A stretch of 64,000 bases of DNA from Rufibacter immobilis. Lineage in GTDB: Bacteria; Bacteroidota; Bacteroidia; Cytophagales; Hymenobacteraceae. The position numbers and the translations under genes were made by a program. A model generated the notes under the pieces. It worked only from the letters and a program-made list of their open reading frames with translations, was not told the DNA's origin and searched no databases. The DNA is taken from the NCBI RefSeq assembly GCF_003721565.1, contig NZ_RJJE01000009.1:62001-126000 (forward strand), read 5' to 3'. Of this stretch, positions 1 to 8,374 are shown piece by piece (position 1 is the first letter of the stretch; each line of letters begins with the position of its first letter).

Positions 1-20
1 TGACTACAGTTGTAAATAGC

Positions 21-83
21 CCAAACCACGCATCAACAGAAAAGCCCGGTTGACCCGGGCTTTTCTGTTGATGCGTGGTTTGG
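21..83. terminator. Perfect 29-bp inverted repeat, probable terminator
   Basis: Arms 21-49 and 55-83 are exact reverse complements with a 5-nt spacer. Such long hairpins usually end transcription in both directions in this phylum. It probably closes a gene lying left of the window. It runs directly into the first copy of the dispersed palindrome. Confidence 0.75.
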
Positions 84-119
84 CGTTTAGCGGCTCCTTT
101 TCTGGAAACAGCCCCAAAA
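84..119. repeat. Dispersed palindrome, copy 1 (degenerate)
   Basis: The left arm CGTTTAGCGGCT is clear. The right arm has decayed to GGAAACAGCCCCAAAA. It abuts the 29-bp hairpin. Confidence 0.6.
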
Positions 120-182
120 TAGAAGTTGTCTCCTGCCCGCAGATTCTCTAATTTCCCGCTCCAACCTACTCAAACAAAATTT

Positions 183-2057
183 ATGAAACCAAACTTTTGG
201 CTATGGCTTCTGCTGGTCCTGCTCTGGCCCACGCTGGCGGCCTCTGCGCAGACGCTATCAGACTCGGCGTACATCCGGCAGAACTACGTGAAGACCGAGC
301 ACCAGATTGCCATGCGCGACGGCACCAAGCTGTACACCATTGTGTATGCGCCCAAAGACAAAGGCCAGAAATACCCCATCATGCTCAACCGTACGCCTTA
401 TTCTATTGGCCCCTACGGCGAAGGGAAGTACAAAACCAGCATGGGGCCGTCTTCAGACATGCTCCGCGAAGGTTACATCTTCGCCTACCAGGACGTGCGC
501 GGCAAGTTCATGAGCGAAGGCGAGTTTGTGAACATGGCGCCCCTGAAAACCAGGAAAGGCAAAAAGGACATTGACGAAAGCACTGATACCTATGACGCCA
601 TTGCCTGGCTGGTGAAGAACGTGCCCAACAACAACGGCCGCGTGGGCCAGTGGGGCATCTCGTACCCCGGCTATTACACCACCGTGGGTTTGGTGGGCAG
701 CCACCCCGCGCTTAAGGCATCCTCGCCCCAAGCCCCAGTCACGGACTGGTTCTGGGACGATTTCCACCACCACGGCGCGTTCTTTTTGCCGCACGCTTTT
801 AACTTCCTGTCCAGCTTCGGGCAGCCGCGCCCTCAGCCTTCGCCCACCGGCGCGCCCCGCTTCAACCACGGCACGCCAGACGGCTATGATTTCTTTCTGC
901 GGATGGGGCCTTTGAGCAACGCCAACGCCCTTTACCTCAAAAACAACGTCTCTTTCTGGAACGACCTCATGCAGCACCCCAACTATGACGCGTTCTGGCA
1001 GGCCATGAACATACGGCCGCACCTGAAAAACGTGAAGCCGGCCGTGATGGTGGTAGGCGGCTGGTTTGACGCTGAAAACCTCTTCGGGGCACTGGAAACG
1101 TATAAAACCATTGAGAAGAACAACCCCAAAGCGTACAACACCATTGTGATGGGCCCCTGGTACCACGGCGGCTGGTCGCGCTCTACCGGCGAAAACCTGG
1201 GCAAGGTGTCTTTCCGGCAGAACACCTCTGAGTTCTACCGCCCTAACATAGAAGCCAAGTTCTTCCGGCACTACCTCAAAGGAAACGGTAAAGGCACCCC
1301 GGGCCTGCCCGAAGCCTATATGTTCAACACCGGTGCCAACCAGTGGCGCGAGTTTGCCGTGTGGCCCCCCAAAAACACCCAGGAACGCATGCTCTATTTT
1401 GGGGCGAACGGAACGCTCAGCTTTGAAAAACCTGCTGCCACAGGCGCAGGCTTTGACGAGTTCATCAGCGACCCCAACAAACCCGTGCCGTTCTCTGAGG
1501 AAACCACCGTGGGCATGACCCGCGAGTACATGACCGATGACCAGCGCTTTGCCGGCCGCCGCCCAGACGTGTTGGTGTACCAAACCGAGGTCCTGACGGA
1601 GGACATCACCCTGGCCGGGGACATCTTATCGGCGCTACAAGTCTCCACCACCGGCTCAGACGCTGACTGGGTAGTAAAACTGATTGACGTGTACCCCGAC
1701 TCTGCCCGCCAGAATGCCCACAACCCGGCCAACGTGAAAATGGGCGGTTACCAGCAGATGGTGCGCAGCGAGGTGTTGCGCGGCCGCTTCAGAAACAGTT
1801 ATGAGAAACCGGAAGCCTTCACGCCTAACCAAGTTACCCCTGTGAATGTACCCTTACAGGATGTGCTCCATACCTTCAAGAAAGGCCACCGCATTATGGT
1901 GCAGGTGCAGAGCACGTGGTTCCCGCTGGTAGACCGCAATCCGCAGAAATATGTGCCCAACATTTATGAAGCCAAAGCTGAGGATTTCCAGAAGGCCACC
2001 CACCGCGTGTACCACAACGCGCAGCAGCCTTCTTACCTAAAGGTGAAAGTGCTGTAA
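183..2057 (+). CDS. Secreted CocE/NonD family hydrolase (X-Pro dipeptidyl-peptidase-like)
   Basis: A 624-residue alpha/beta hydrolase of the X-Pro dipeptidyl-peptidase S15/CocE superfamily (PF02129 plus a C-terminal PF08530-like jelly-roll domain). Relatives cleave acyl esters, beta-lactam side chains or alpha-amino acid esters. The nucleophile motif GQWGISYPG puts Ser at about residue 160. The Asp is likely in GGWFDAEN and the His in GPWYHGGW. A signal peptide (about residues 1-22, ending ASAQ) predicts export to the periplasm or cell surface. The ATG at 183 is chosen because it begins the signal peptide MKPNFWLWLL; the frame is open further upstream only from a weak TTG. The gene stands alone and ends in a double hairpin. 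The family is secure; the substrate is unknown. Confidence 0.9.
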   Translation: MKPNFWLWLLLVLLWPTLAASAQTLSDSAYIRQNYVKTEHQIAMRDGTKLYTIVYAPKDKGQKYPIMLNRTPYSIGPYGEGKYKTSMGPSSDMLREGYIFAYQDVRGKFMSEGEFVNMAPLKTRKGKKDIDESTDTYDAIAWLVKNVPNNNGRVGQWGISYPGYYTTVGLVGSHPALKASSPQAPVTDWFWDDFHHHGAFFLPHAFNFLSSFGQPRPQPSPTGAPRFNHGTPDGYDFFLRMGPLSNANALYLKNNVSFWNDLMQHPNYDAFWQAMNIRPHLKNVKPAVMVVGGWFDAENLFGALETYKTIEKNNPKAYNTIVMGPWYHGGWSRSTGENLGKVSFRQNTSEFYRPNIEAKFFRHYLKGNGKGTPGLPEAYMFNTGANQWREFAVWPPKNTQERMLYFGANGTLSFEKPAATGAGFDEFISDPNKPVPFSEETTVGMTREYMTDDQRFAGRRPDVLVYQTEVLTEDITLAGDILSALQVSTTGSDADWVVKLIDVYPDSARQNAHNPANVKMGGYQQMVRSEVLRGRFRNSYEKPEAFTPNQVTPVNVPLQDVLHTFKKGHRIMVQVQSTWFPLVDRNPQKYVPNIYEAKAEDFQKATHRVYHNAQQPSYLKVKVL

Positions 2058-2073
2058 TATAAGCTTTCTTCTT

Positions 2074-2125
2074 CCCTAAACGCAAAAGCCGCTCTTTCTG
2101 TAAAGAGCGGCTTTTGCGTTTAGGG
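2074..2125. terminator. 24-bp perfect hairpin overlapping a dispersed palindrome
   Basis: Arms 2074-2097 and 2102-2125 pair perfectly around a 4-nt loop, between two convergent genes. The outer ten bases of the right arm (GCGTTTAGGG) are also the left arm of the next palindrome, so the two hairpins compete for the same strand. Confidence 0.8.
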
Positions 2126-2153
2126 GCTGTTTTTCAAAAAACGGCCTCTAAAC
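2116..2153. repeat. Dispersed palindrome, copy 2
   Basis: GCGTTTAGGGGCTG pairs with CGGCCTCTAAAC with two mismatches. It lies in a convergent gap and shares its left arm with the 24-bp hairpin. Confidence 0.8.
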
Positions 2154-2159
2154 AGCGAG

Positions 2160-2744
2160 TTACTTCGCCCTAGCCAAGCGTACCTTCCTCACAAAGCTGG
2201 AAACCGACTCAGGGTTATCAGGAGTTATTACTCCTGTTTCCGGCTGCAGCGGGAAGGAATGGAATTGCAGCACCAATGAATCAGAAGTTAATTTCTCAAT
2301 CTTATAACGATGCCCGAACAAATACCGCGGCCGGGACGATACCTCCATAAATTCCAGAAAATCGTCTTTTAAGGCCCATTGGAATGTGCGCTCGATCATA
2401 TCCAAAGGCAAAGCGGCGGAGGCACTGTCTTCCGGTTCCTCCATCCCATCGCGCAAGATTTGAGCCGGCAGGTACGGGTCTTTGAGGGTCAACAGCTTCT
2501 CTTGCTGGAACTGCCAAAATAACGTGTCTCCGCCTTCTATTCTATAAGGTGGGTAGTAGGATTGTCCGCTCAAGTCTGGTTTACCGGAAGGGAAACGCAA
2601 CATTCCTTCGTGTACAGCCACTTTCCATGTGCCATTGAGCAGCGCAGCATCAGGCGAGGGATCCTCTTCTTTCTGGCCGCAGCCCGACAGTGCCAGCGTA
2701 CACAGCAGTACCTGCCAGTAATTCAACAACAGATTTTTCTTCAT
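2160..2744 (-). CDS. Hypothetical lipoprotein
   Basis: A 194-residue predicted lipoprotein. The start at 2744 begins a typical signal sequence (MKKNLLLNYW) that ends in the lipobox LSGC, with Cys at about residue 22. The mature part has the look of a small beta-sheet domain of the lipocalin-like kind common in Bacteroidota, but I recognise no family motif. Twelve more codons are open upstream but would bury the signal peptide. It is convergent with the hydrolase and divergent from the next gene. Confidence 0.7.
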   Translation of the reverse strand: MKKNLLLNYWQVLLCTLALSGCGQKEEDPSPDAALLNGTWKVAVHEGMLRFPSGKPDLSGQSYYPPYRIEGGDTLFWQFQQEKLLTLKDPYLPAQILRDGMEEPEDSASAALPLDMIERTFQWALKDDFLEFMEVSSRPRYLFGHRYKIEKLTSDSLVLQFHSFPLQPETGVITPDNPESVSSFVRKVRLARAK

Positions 2745-2820
2745 GTTAGGAGAAAGGGGGAAATGTTTTTCGTGTTCCAAGTACCCTAAAATTCAGAAGA
2801 GATACAAACCTAACAACCTT

Positions 2821-2860
2821 CTATTTAGGGGCCATTTTAGGAAAAACGGCCCCTAAACGC
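2821..2860. repeat. Dispersed palindrome, copy 3, in a divergent gap
   Basis: TATTTAGGGGCCATTTT pairs imperfectly with AAAAACGGCCCCTAAACGC. It lies between two divergently transcribed starts (2744 on minus, 2979 on plus), where no gene ends. Confidence 0.75.
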
Positions 2861-2939
2861 ATCATTCAACCTCATGAAAAAAAAATTAAAAAAATTTCTT
2901 CATGAAGCGGTTCTTCATCTTCTCTTCATCTTGACAAAA

Positions 2940-2947
2940 TAGTTTTG
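2940..2947 (+). promoter_or_regulatory. Bacteroidota -7 element TAGTTTTG
   Basis: It matches TAnnTTTG, 31 nt before the ATG at 2979. No well-spaced -33 TTG is visible, so only the -7 is called. Confidence 0.45.
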
Positions 2948-2978
2948 GCGCAGTAATCAACAGAACCCGCCTATCATT

Positions 2979-3533
2979 ATGAAGAAAAGTCTCATTGCAG
3001 TTTTTGCCCTTCTAGTTGCGGCGCCTGCCTTTGCGCAGTCTACTACGGTGGCAACCAACCCTGAAAACTCGGCCAAAACTACCCACGGCACTACCGTTAG
3101 CGCTTCCGCCCAAGCGGAAACCACAGCCGATGGCAAAGGTGAGGTAGTCCGTGAAGCAGCCAGAACCAAACCCGAACGCCGGACAGGCCAGCACGCCCCA
3201 ACAGAGGAAGCCAAAGCCCGTCGCCAAGCCAGAAAAGAAGCCGCCGCCCAGGAACGGGAAGCGCTGAAACAGAAAACCAAAGAGGATCTGAAAACCAACC
3301 ACGGAACCCAAGTGAGCGACCTCAGCCGTGAGACCGCCGCGGCGGGCAGAGACAAAGGGCAGTTGGTGAAAGAAACTGCCTCGGCCAAACGCCAGACCCG
3401 CGCCGGAAGAGTGGAAACCGGTGCTGCCGCCAAAGTAAGGGTAGCGAAAGAAAACCGCGCCAAAGCTCATCCCAAAGCTCCCCGACCGGTGAAAGTGAAC
3501 CCCAACGCAGCCGCCAAAGCCCTTAGAAAATAG
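2979..3533 (+). CDS. Secreted Lys/Arg/Ala-rich protein of unknown function
   Basis: A 184-residue protein with a clean signal peptide (residues 1-19, ending AFAQ). The mature part is low in complexity and strongly basic. It carries two similar blocks, one around KTTHGTTVSASAQAETTADG and one around KTNHGTQVSDLSRETAAAG, each followed by a K/R/E/A-rich helical stretch, so it looks like an internal duplication. I recognise no catalytic motif. A similar basic secreted protein follows at 3907, which suggests two small envelope or nucleic-acid-binding proteins of one type. Confidence 0.7.
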   Translation: MKKSLIAVFALLVAAPAFAQSTTVATNPENSAKTTHGTTVSASAQAETTADGKGEVVREAARTKPERRTGQHAPTEEAKARRQARKEAAAQEREALKQKTKEDLKTNHGTQVSDLSRETAAAGRDKGQLVKETASAKRQTRAGRVETGAAAKVRVAKENRAKAHPKAPRPVKVNPNAAAKALRK

Positions 3534-3608
3534 TCTGTCTACTTCCGTGGCCCCGGCATGGGCCGGAGCCACGGAATCCATCCCTCACCTAACACACACG
3601 CACATACC

Positions 3609-3722
3609 ATGAAATTTGTCATCAGCATTTGTTTTGTTTTCAACTGGCTCTTGGCTACCTCTGCCCCGGCGTACGGCACCCCGGAGCGTAAGCTTCAATT
3701 TTGTACCTTTACCACCCCTTAA
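3609..3722 (+). CDS. Possible 37-residue secreted peptide
   Basis: This short frame begins with MKFVISICFVFNWLLATSAP, which reads as a full signal peptide, followed by only about 15 residues with one Cys, then TAA. It lies between two other small secreted proteins. It may be a real microprotein or the truncated head of a decayed third basic protein. Evidence is limited to the signal peptide and ATG. Confidence 0.4.
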   Translation: MKFVISICFVFNWLLATSAPAYGTPERKLQFCTFTTP

Positions 3723-3758
3723 GAACCTGATCTTCCTGCGGGCCCGGCACCCAATTAT

Positions 3759-3794
3759 CGTTTAGGGGCTATTTTTCGTAAAACAGCCAAAAAC
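3759..3794. repeat. Dispersed palindrome, copy 4 (degenerate)
   Basis: The left arm CGTTTAGGGGCTATTTTTC is intact. The right arm has decayed to AAAACAGCCAAAAAC. The rest of 3534-3906, apart from the short peptide frame, shows nothing recognisable. Confidence 0.65.
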
Positions 3795-3906
3795 CAGGGC
3801 GCAGGGCTACCGGAGAAGATTAAGTAGAACAGGAAGTGAACCAACTGGAACCGCTTTCTCTTCTAGAATAGTTTTAAGTGTCACAACAGGAATGCGTCTA
3901 CGCAAT

Positions 3907-4323
3907 ATGAAGATATCTTATTTATGGGCCGCCTTGGCTTTGGTGGTCGCGCCGGTGTTCACGCAGCCTTTGCTCGCCAGTAGTCTGGAGAGGGCGGCGG
4001 AGGTGCACACGGCGGTAGGGGAAGCCTCGGCGGAAGCCAGGAAATTCTCCTTCCAGGTGCGGCCGCAGAGAGCCAGCCGACAGGCTGCCCGGCAGACCGT
4101 GAAACCGCAGCGGCAGGAAGTAAAGAAGGTGGCGCCGGCCAAACGGCAGGTGAAGCCCCAGAAGATCTTCGGGGCGGGCCGTCCCCAGAGTGCGGCCCGG
4201 CCGGGCAGAGGCGCCGGCAGAAGCAGCATCAAATTGCCCGCTAACGCAGGGAAAGGAAACAAAGCCGCACGGCCCGTAAAAGTGGGCGGAGGATTGCGGC
4301 CTTTCAAAGTAGGCAAACATTGA
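3907..4323 (+). CDS. Secreted basic Arg/Lys-rich protein
   Basis: A 138-residue protein with a signal peptide (residues 1-25, ending LLAS) and an extremely basic tail rich in Arg, Gln, Lys, Ala and Pro. The start at 3907 (MKISYLWAAL) is preferred over the ATG five codons earlier because it begins the signal sequence. There is no recognised domain. It resembles the basic protein at 2979 in composition but not in obvious alignment. It could be a cell-surface polycation or a nucleic-acid-binding matrix protein; that is speculation. Confidence 0.6.
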   Translation: MKISYLWAALALVVAPVFTQPLLASSLERAAEVHTAVGEASAEARKFSFQVRPQRASRQAARQTVKPQRQEVKKVAPAKRQVKPQKIFGAGRPQSAARPGRGAGRSSIKLPANAGKGNKAARPVKVGGGLRPFKVGKH

Positions 4324-4413
4324 TCGCCTCTGCTGGCTTGCCCCGCGGAGCAGATAAACCCATATTTCCCGCGTCACTACACACTGGCCTATGACACACC
4401 TATACTTGCTCAG

Positions 4414-5334
4414 ATGAAAAAATTGTTTGGATTCTGTTCTTTATTGGCCTTCTCCCTGGCTTTTTCGGCGGCCGCCGCCCCCAAGGGAAAGCCCACTCCT
4501 ATCACCGCCCCGGGCAAAGACCCCGAAAAACGGAAAGCCTGGTTAACGGTGGGCCTGGAAACCGCTAACAACGCCTCGTTCTTCGGGCGCAACACGTATG
4601 AGCAGTACCCATATGTGGCGGCTTCTCTTACCTATACCCACGTGTCGGGGCTGTTTGTCTCGGCTATGTCTTACCAGCTTTTTGACACCGAGGACTTCAT
4701 TGACGAGACTGATGTGTCTATTGGCTACAGCTATACCCTTGGCGAGAAGTTTGACGGGCAGGTGAGCTATTCGCACTTTTTCTTCGGGGCCAACACGCCG
4801 CTGGTAAAGTCCGTGACCTCCAACGCGGTCAGCGCCTCCGGTAACTATGACTGGAATTACCTGTTCACTGGGCTTACGGTGAGCTATATCTTTGGGGGCA
4901 GCAGTGACTTGTTCACCGTCCTGGACAACTCCCGCTACATTCCGCTCCAGAAACTCTGGAAAGGGAAAAACCCGGTGGGCATTGATCCCAAGTTCAGCAT
5001 TATTGCCGGTACCCAGGAGTTCGCCGAGACCCATACCGTGGTGGTGCAGAACCGCAAGCGGCTGCTGGAGTTACTGCTAGACCCCTGGAAGAACGGTAAC
5101 GGCAAAGGAAATGGCAAGGGAAACGGGAACGGCCAAACCACCACCACTACTACCACCAACACCACCAAGCGGTTCAGGGTGCTCAATTACTCCATCACGG
5201 TGCCGCTGGTCTTCAGCCTGTACAACATTGACATTGAACCTGCCTACAGATTCTCGGTTCCGGTGAACAAGCTGGAAGGCGATGAGTCTGAGGCCCAATC
5301 TTTTGTTTCCTTAAATCTAAGCTATACGTTCTAA
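4414..5334 (+). CDS. Outer-membrane beta-barrel protein
   Basis: A 306-residue protein with a signal peptide (residues 1-22, ending AAAA), then alternating aromatic/hydrophobic strands such as YVAASLTYTH and FTGLTVSYIFGG, and a C-terminal LNLSYTF ending in Phe, typical of outer-membrane barrels. Near residues 227-250 there is a low-complexity insert (GNGKGNGKGNG then a run of Thr), probably a surface or periplasmic loop. The response regulator starts only 18 nt after the stop, so barrel, regulator and kinase probably form one operon. The barrel may be the target or a sensor accessory of the system. Confidence 0.8.
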   Translation: MKKLFGFCSLLAFSLAFSAAAAPKGKPTPITAPGKDPEKRKAWLTVGLETANNASFFGRNTYEQYPYVAASLTYTHVSGLFVSAMSYQLFDTEDFIDETDVSIGYSYTLGEKFDGQVSYSHFFFGANTPLVKSVTSNAVSASGNYDWNYLFTGLTVSYIFGGSSDLFTVLDNSRYIPLQKLWKGKNPVGIDPKFSIIAGTQEFAETHTVVVQNRKRLLELLLDPWKNGNGKGNGKGNGNGQTTTTTTTNTTKRFRVLNYSITVPLVFSLYNIDIEPAYRFSVPVNKLEGDESEAQSFVSLNLSYTF

Positions 5335-5352
5335 CGTTACTCCTCCTCTCCC

Positions 5353-6027
5353 ATGCACATTCTCATTGTAGAAGACGAAACTGGTCTGGCCACGGAACTC
5401 ATGCACTTTCTGGCGCAGGAGCATTATGTCTGTGACTGGGCCTCCAACGGCCGCGAAGCCTCAGAGAAGGTTGCCGTAAACCGCTATGACTTTATCCTGC
5501 TGGACCTGGGCCTGCCCGACTATGACGGCCTGGACCTGCTCAAAGAAATAAAAAGCACTGACTATGACCCCGCCATCATCATTCTCACGGCGCGGGGTGC
5601 CCTGGAAGACCGCATCAAAGGACTGGGCCTGGGGGCCGATGATTACCTCCCCAAACCGTTCTCCCTCCTGGAGTTGCAGGCCCGCATGCAGGCGGTGCTG
5701 CGCCGCAAATTCAAATTGCAGTCTTCCTCCGTCATGTTCCACGGCTTTGAGATGGACAGCAGCTCCCGGCGCGTGATGCACGGCCACCATGAGATTGTGC
5801 TCACCAAAAAGGAGTTTGACATTCTGCACTACCTGCTCCTGCACAAGAACCGCATCTTAACCCGCCTGCAACTCACGGAGCACATCTGGGGCAATATTCT
5901 GGAAGATGACTATGACTCCAACTACATAGACGTGCACATCAAAAACCTGCGCAAGAAACTCTCTACCTACGCCTCCACTGACTGGCTGGAAACCGTGCGC
6001 GGCGTAGGCTATAGAATAGCGATCTAA
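5353..6027 (+). CDS. OmpR/PhoB-family response regulator
   Basis: A 224-residue DNA-binding response regulator. The receiver domain (1-115) has the acidic pocket (VEDE), the phospho-acceptor Asp at about residue 51 (ILLDLGLPD), Thr79 (IILTA) and Lys101 (LPKPF). The C-terminal winged helix (about 130-224) ends in the typical ETVRGVGYRI. It is followed one base later by its kinase, so the pair is translationally coupled. Confidence 0.95.
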   Translation: MHILIVEDETGLATELMHFLAQEHYVCDWASNGREASEKVAVNRYDFILLDLGLPDYDGLDLLKEIKSTDYDPAIIILTARGALEDRIKGLGLGADDYLPKPFSLLELQARMQAVLRRKFKLQSSSVMFHGFEMDSSSRRVMHGHHEIVLTKKEFDILHYLLLHKNRILTRLQLTEHIWGNILEDDYDSNYIDVHIKNLRKKLSTYASTDWLETVRGVGYRIAI

Positions 6028-6028
6028 C

Positions 6029-7342
6029 ATGCGGCTCCAAACCAAACTGGCGCTGTTCAGCGCGGCCTCTAAGGTCATCGTTCTGCTCCTGCTCATTCTG
6101 GGTTTGCCCAAACTGGTGAACACCGTGGCCCTGCACAACGCAGACGCCCGCCTCCAGCTCAAGGAGGAGAAGATGTACCAGATCATTGAAGACCAGGGCA
6201 TAGAATCCTTCATCACGGAGGAAGACGGCAACGCCTACGGCAGCTACAACCTGTTCAGGGAGGAGTTCATCTCCCTGGAGGAAATCAACTCTGGCAAGGT
6301 GGTGAACAGCATTGAGAACAGCCTGCGCAAAGTGGAGAATGAGGTGGTGCGGTATCGGGTATTGTCCTCCACCTTTGACCTGGGCGGCAAGCGGTACCTC
6401 TTGGAGATTGGCCGTTCCCTGGCTACCATTGAGAACAACAGCAAAACCCTGCAAAAATACGCGCTCTACGTGCTGGCGGCGGTGGTGCTGCTCACGGTTT
6501 TCACAGACCTTGCCTTCAGCAAGATTCTGCTGCGCCCGCTCAATCTCATTATGAAACGCCTGCAGCGCGTGGAGCATCCCAGTTCCTTCACGCCCAAGAA
6601 ACTCAACACCACCACCCAGGACTTCCTCTACCTCAATGACACCATCAACTCCATGATGGGGCAGATACAGGAGGCGTTCCAGAAAGAGAAAGAGTTTATC
6701 GGGAATGTGTCGCATGAGCTGCTCACACCGGTCTCTATTCTGCAAAACCGGCTGGAGAACCTCCTCGCCGACCCGGAAACGCCCGAATCGCAGCTGGAGA
6801 AACTGGTAGACAACCTGCGCACCCTGCACCGGCTCAAGAACATCATTCAGGCGCTGCTGCTCGTCTCCCGCATTGAGAACGAACAGTACCTGCGTAATGA
6901 AAGTGTAGACATTCCGCAGTTGGCCCAGGAAGTGGCCGAGGAGATAAAGGAACGCGCCGAGGCCCGCGAGGTAAGCCTGGAAGTAGACTTGAAAGGCGAT
7001 TTCACCCTCGGCAAAGCCAACCAGTCTTTGCTCTTCACCATGTTCTTCAACGTGGTGAACAACGCCATCAAGTACAACAAACCCGAAGGCACAATCACCC
7101 TGACGGGGCGCTCCCTGCCCACCGGCTACGAGCTCTGCGTCACCGATACGGGCGTGGGCATACCCGCCGAGAACCTGCCGCACATCTTCAGCCGGTTCAA
7201 GCGGTTGCACGCCCCAGACGGCGAGAGCCACGGCCTGGGCCTCACCATTGTGAAAACCATTGCCACCTTCCACCAGATTGACCTGAGCGTAGAATCGGTG
7301 CTGGGGCAGGGCAGCACGTTCCGGTTCAGGTTCCCGGCCTAA
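6029..7342 (+). CDS. Sensor histidine kinase
   Basis: A 437-residue membrane kinase. One transmembrane helix lies near residues 12-30 and a second near 144-162, enclosing a periplasmic sensor of about 115 residues. HAMP-like sequence follows, then the dimerisation helix with the phospho-His at about residue 229. The H box reads SHELLTP rather than the usual SHELRTP. The ATPase domain has an N box (NVVNNAIKYN), G1 (DTGVGIP) and G2 (HGLGLTI). It is the partner of the regulator ending one base upstream. The ligand is unknown. Confidence 0.94.
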   Translation: MRLQTKLALFSAASKVIVLLLLILGLPKLVNTVALHNADARLQLKEEKMYQIIEDQGIESFITEEDGNAYGSYNLFREEFISLEEINSGKVVNSIENSLRKVENEVVRYRVLSSTFDLGGKRYLLEIGRSLATIENNSKTLQKYALYVLAAVVLLTVFTDLAFSKILLRPLNLIMKRLQRVEHPSSFTPKKLNTTTQDFLYLNDTINSMMGQIQEAFQKEKEFIGNVSHELLTPVSILQNRLENLLADPETPESQLEKLVDNLRTLHRLKNIIQALLLVSRIENEQYLRNESVDIPQLAQEVAEEIKERAEAREVSLEVDLKGDFTLGKANQSLLFTMFFNVVNNAIKYNKPEGTITLTGRSLPTGYELCVTDTGVGIPAENLPHIFSRFKRLHAPDGESHGLGLTIVKTIATFHQIDLSVESVLGQGSTFRFRFPA

Positions 7343-7348
7343 GGTTTT

Positions 7349-7388
7349 GCGTTTAGGGGCTGTTTTTCAAAAAAGAGCCCCTAAACGC
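7349..7388. repeat. Dispersed palindrome, copy 5
   Basis: GCGTTTAGGGGCTG faces GAGCCCCTAAACGC with one inner mismatch. It begins six bases after the kinase stop and separates two co-directional units. Confidence 0.85.
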
Positions 7389-7458
7389 AATTGCCCGGCA
7401 CCACTTGTGCGCCCCGTGCGTATCTCCTTACTTTGGGTCTTCACTAAACTTGAACCAC

Positions 7459-8325
7459 ATGAACATAGGATTTATAGGATTGGGCATTATGGGCAGCCGC
7501 ATGGCCGCCAACCTGCAAAAAGCGGGGCATAACCTGGTGGTCTACAACCGCACCGCCCAAAAAGCCGAGGCATTGGTCGCCAAGGGCGCTACCCTGGCTT
7601 CAACCCCAGAGGAAGTGGGCAAACAGTGCCGTGTCATCTTCACCATGCTGGCCACCCCAGACGCCGTGGAGGAAGCCGCCCTGGGCCAGCACGGTTTCCT
7701 GAAGGAAATGCCCGGCAATTCCCTCTGGATTGATTCCAGCACCGTGAATCCCTCCTTTAGCGTGCGCATGGCCAAGGCCGCCCAGAAAATGGGCCATCGG
7801 TTCCTGGACGCGCCCGTGTCGGGCTCACTGAAACCCGCCGAGACGGGCCAACTGGTGTTTCTGGTGGGCGGCGCTGCCCAAGACCTGCAGGAAGTGCGCC
7901 CGTTGCTGGATGCCATGGGCAAAGACGTGCTCCACATTGGTGACCACGGGCAGGGCTCAAGCATGAAAATAGTGAACAACATGCTCTTTGGGCAGATCAT
8001 GGGGGCTTTCGCCGAAGCGCTGAAACTGGGCACTTCTCTGGGTATTACCGAGGAAACGCTGTGCCAGACTTTGCTCAACGGCCCCGGCGGCGCGCCTTTC
8101 CTCAAACTCAAACAGGAAAAACTCCTTACCCGCGACTTCTCCCCCGAGTTCCCGCTGGAGTGGCTGCACAAAGACCTGCATCTGGCCGGGGTTACCGCCT
8201 ATGAGCAAGGCATTGCGTTACCAACCCTGCATACCGTGAAAGAAGTCTTTGCCATGGCCAAACAAGCCGGACTGGGCGAACAGGATTTCTCGGCGGTATA
8301 TGACTTCATCAACCCCACTAAGTAA
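7459..8325 (+). CDS. NAD(P)-dependent beta-hydroxyacid dehydrogenase
   Basis: A 288-residue member of the 3-hydroxyisobutyrate dehydrogenase / glyoxylate-succinic semialdehyde reductase family. The Rossmann motif GLGIMG is at residues 7-12. The substrate-binding signature DAPVSGS is near 118-124 and the catalytic Lys at about residue 170 (SSMKIVNNM). It is a soluble cytoplasmic oxidoreductase. The start at 7459 places the Rossmann motif at the N-terminus as usual; the frame is open 18 codons upstream without support. The exact substrate cannot be read from the sequence; the GLYR-type is plausible. Confidence 0.9.
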   Translation: MNIGFIGLGIMGSRMAANLQKAGHNLVVYNRTAQKAEALVAKGATLASTPEEVGKQCRVIFTMLATPDAVEEAALGQHGFLKEMPGNSLWIDSSTVNPSFSVRMAKAAQKMGHRFLDAPVSGSLKPAETGQLVFLVGGAAQDLQEVRPLLDAMGKDVLHIGDHGQGSSMKIVNNMLFGQIMGAFAEALKLGTSLGITEETLCQTLLNGPGGAPFLKLKQEKLLTRDFSPEFPLEWLHKDLHLAGVTAYEQGIALPTLHTVKEVFAMAKQAGLGEQDFSAVYDFINPTK

Positions 8326-8329
8326 ATCT

Positions 8330-8373
8330 TTCCGTTTAGGGGCTGTTTTTGGAAAAAGAGCCCCTAAACGGAA
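8330..8373. repeat. Dispersed palindrome, copy 6
   Basis: A convergent-gap copy. The core 8333-8370 is extended on both sides by paired bases (TTCCGTTTAGG with CCTAAACGGAA). The right edge ends one base before the opposing stop codon. Confidence 0.88.
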
Positions 8374-8374
8374 A

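Noticed and set aside
453-1583. 376-residue minus-strand frame
   Set aside because: Antisense shadow of the CocE-type hydrolase with no domain; the plus-strand gene has full motifs.
5963-7273. 436-residue minus-strand frame
   Set aside because: Antisense shadow of the histidine kinase; low-complexity and without motifs.
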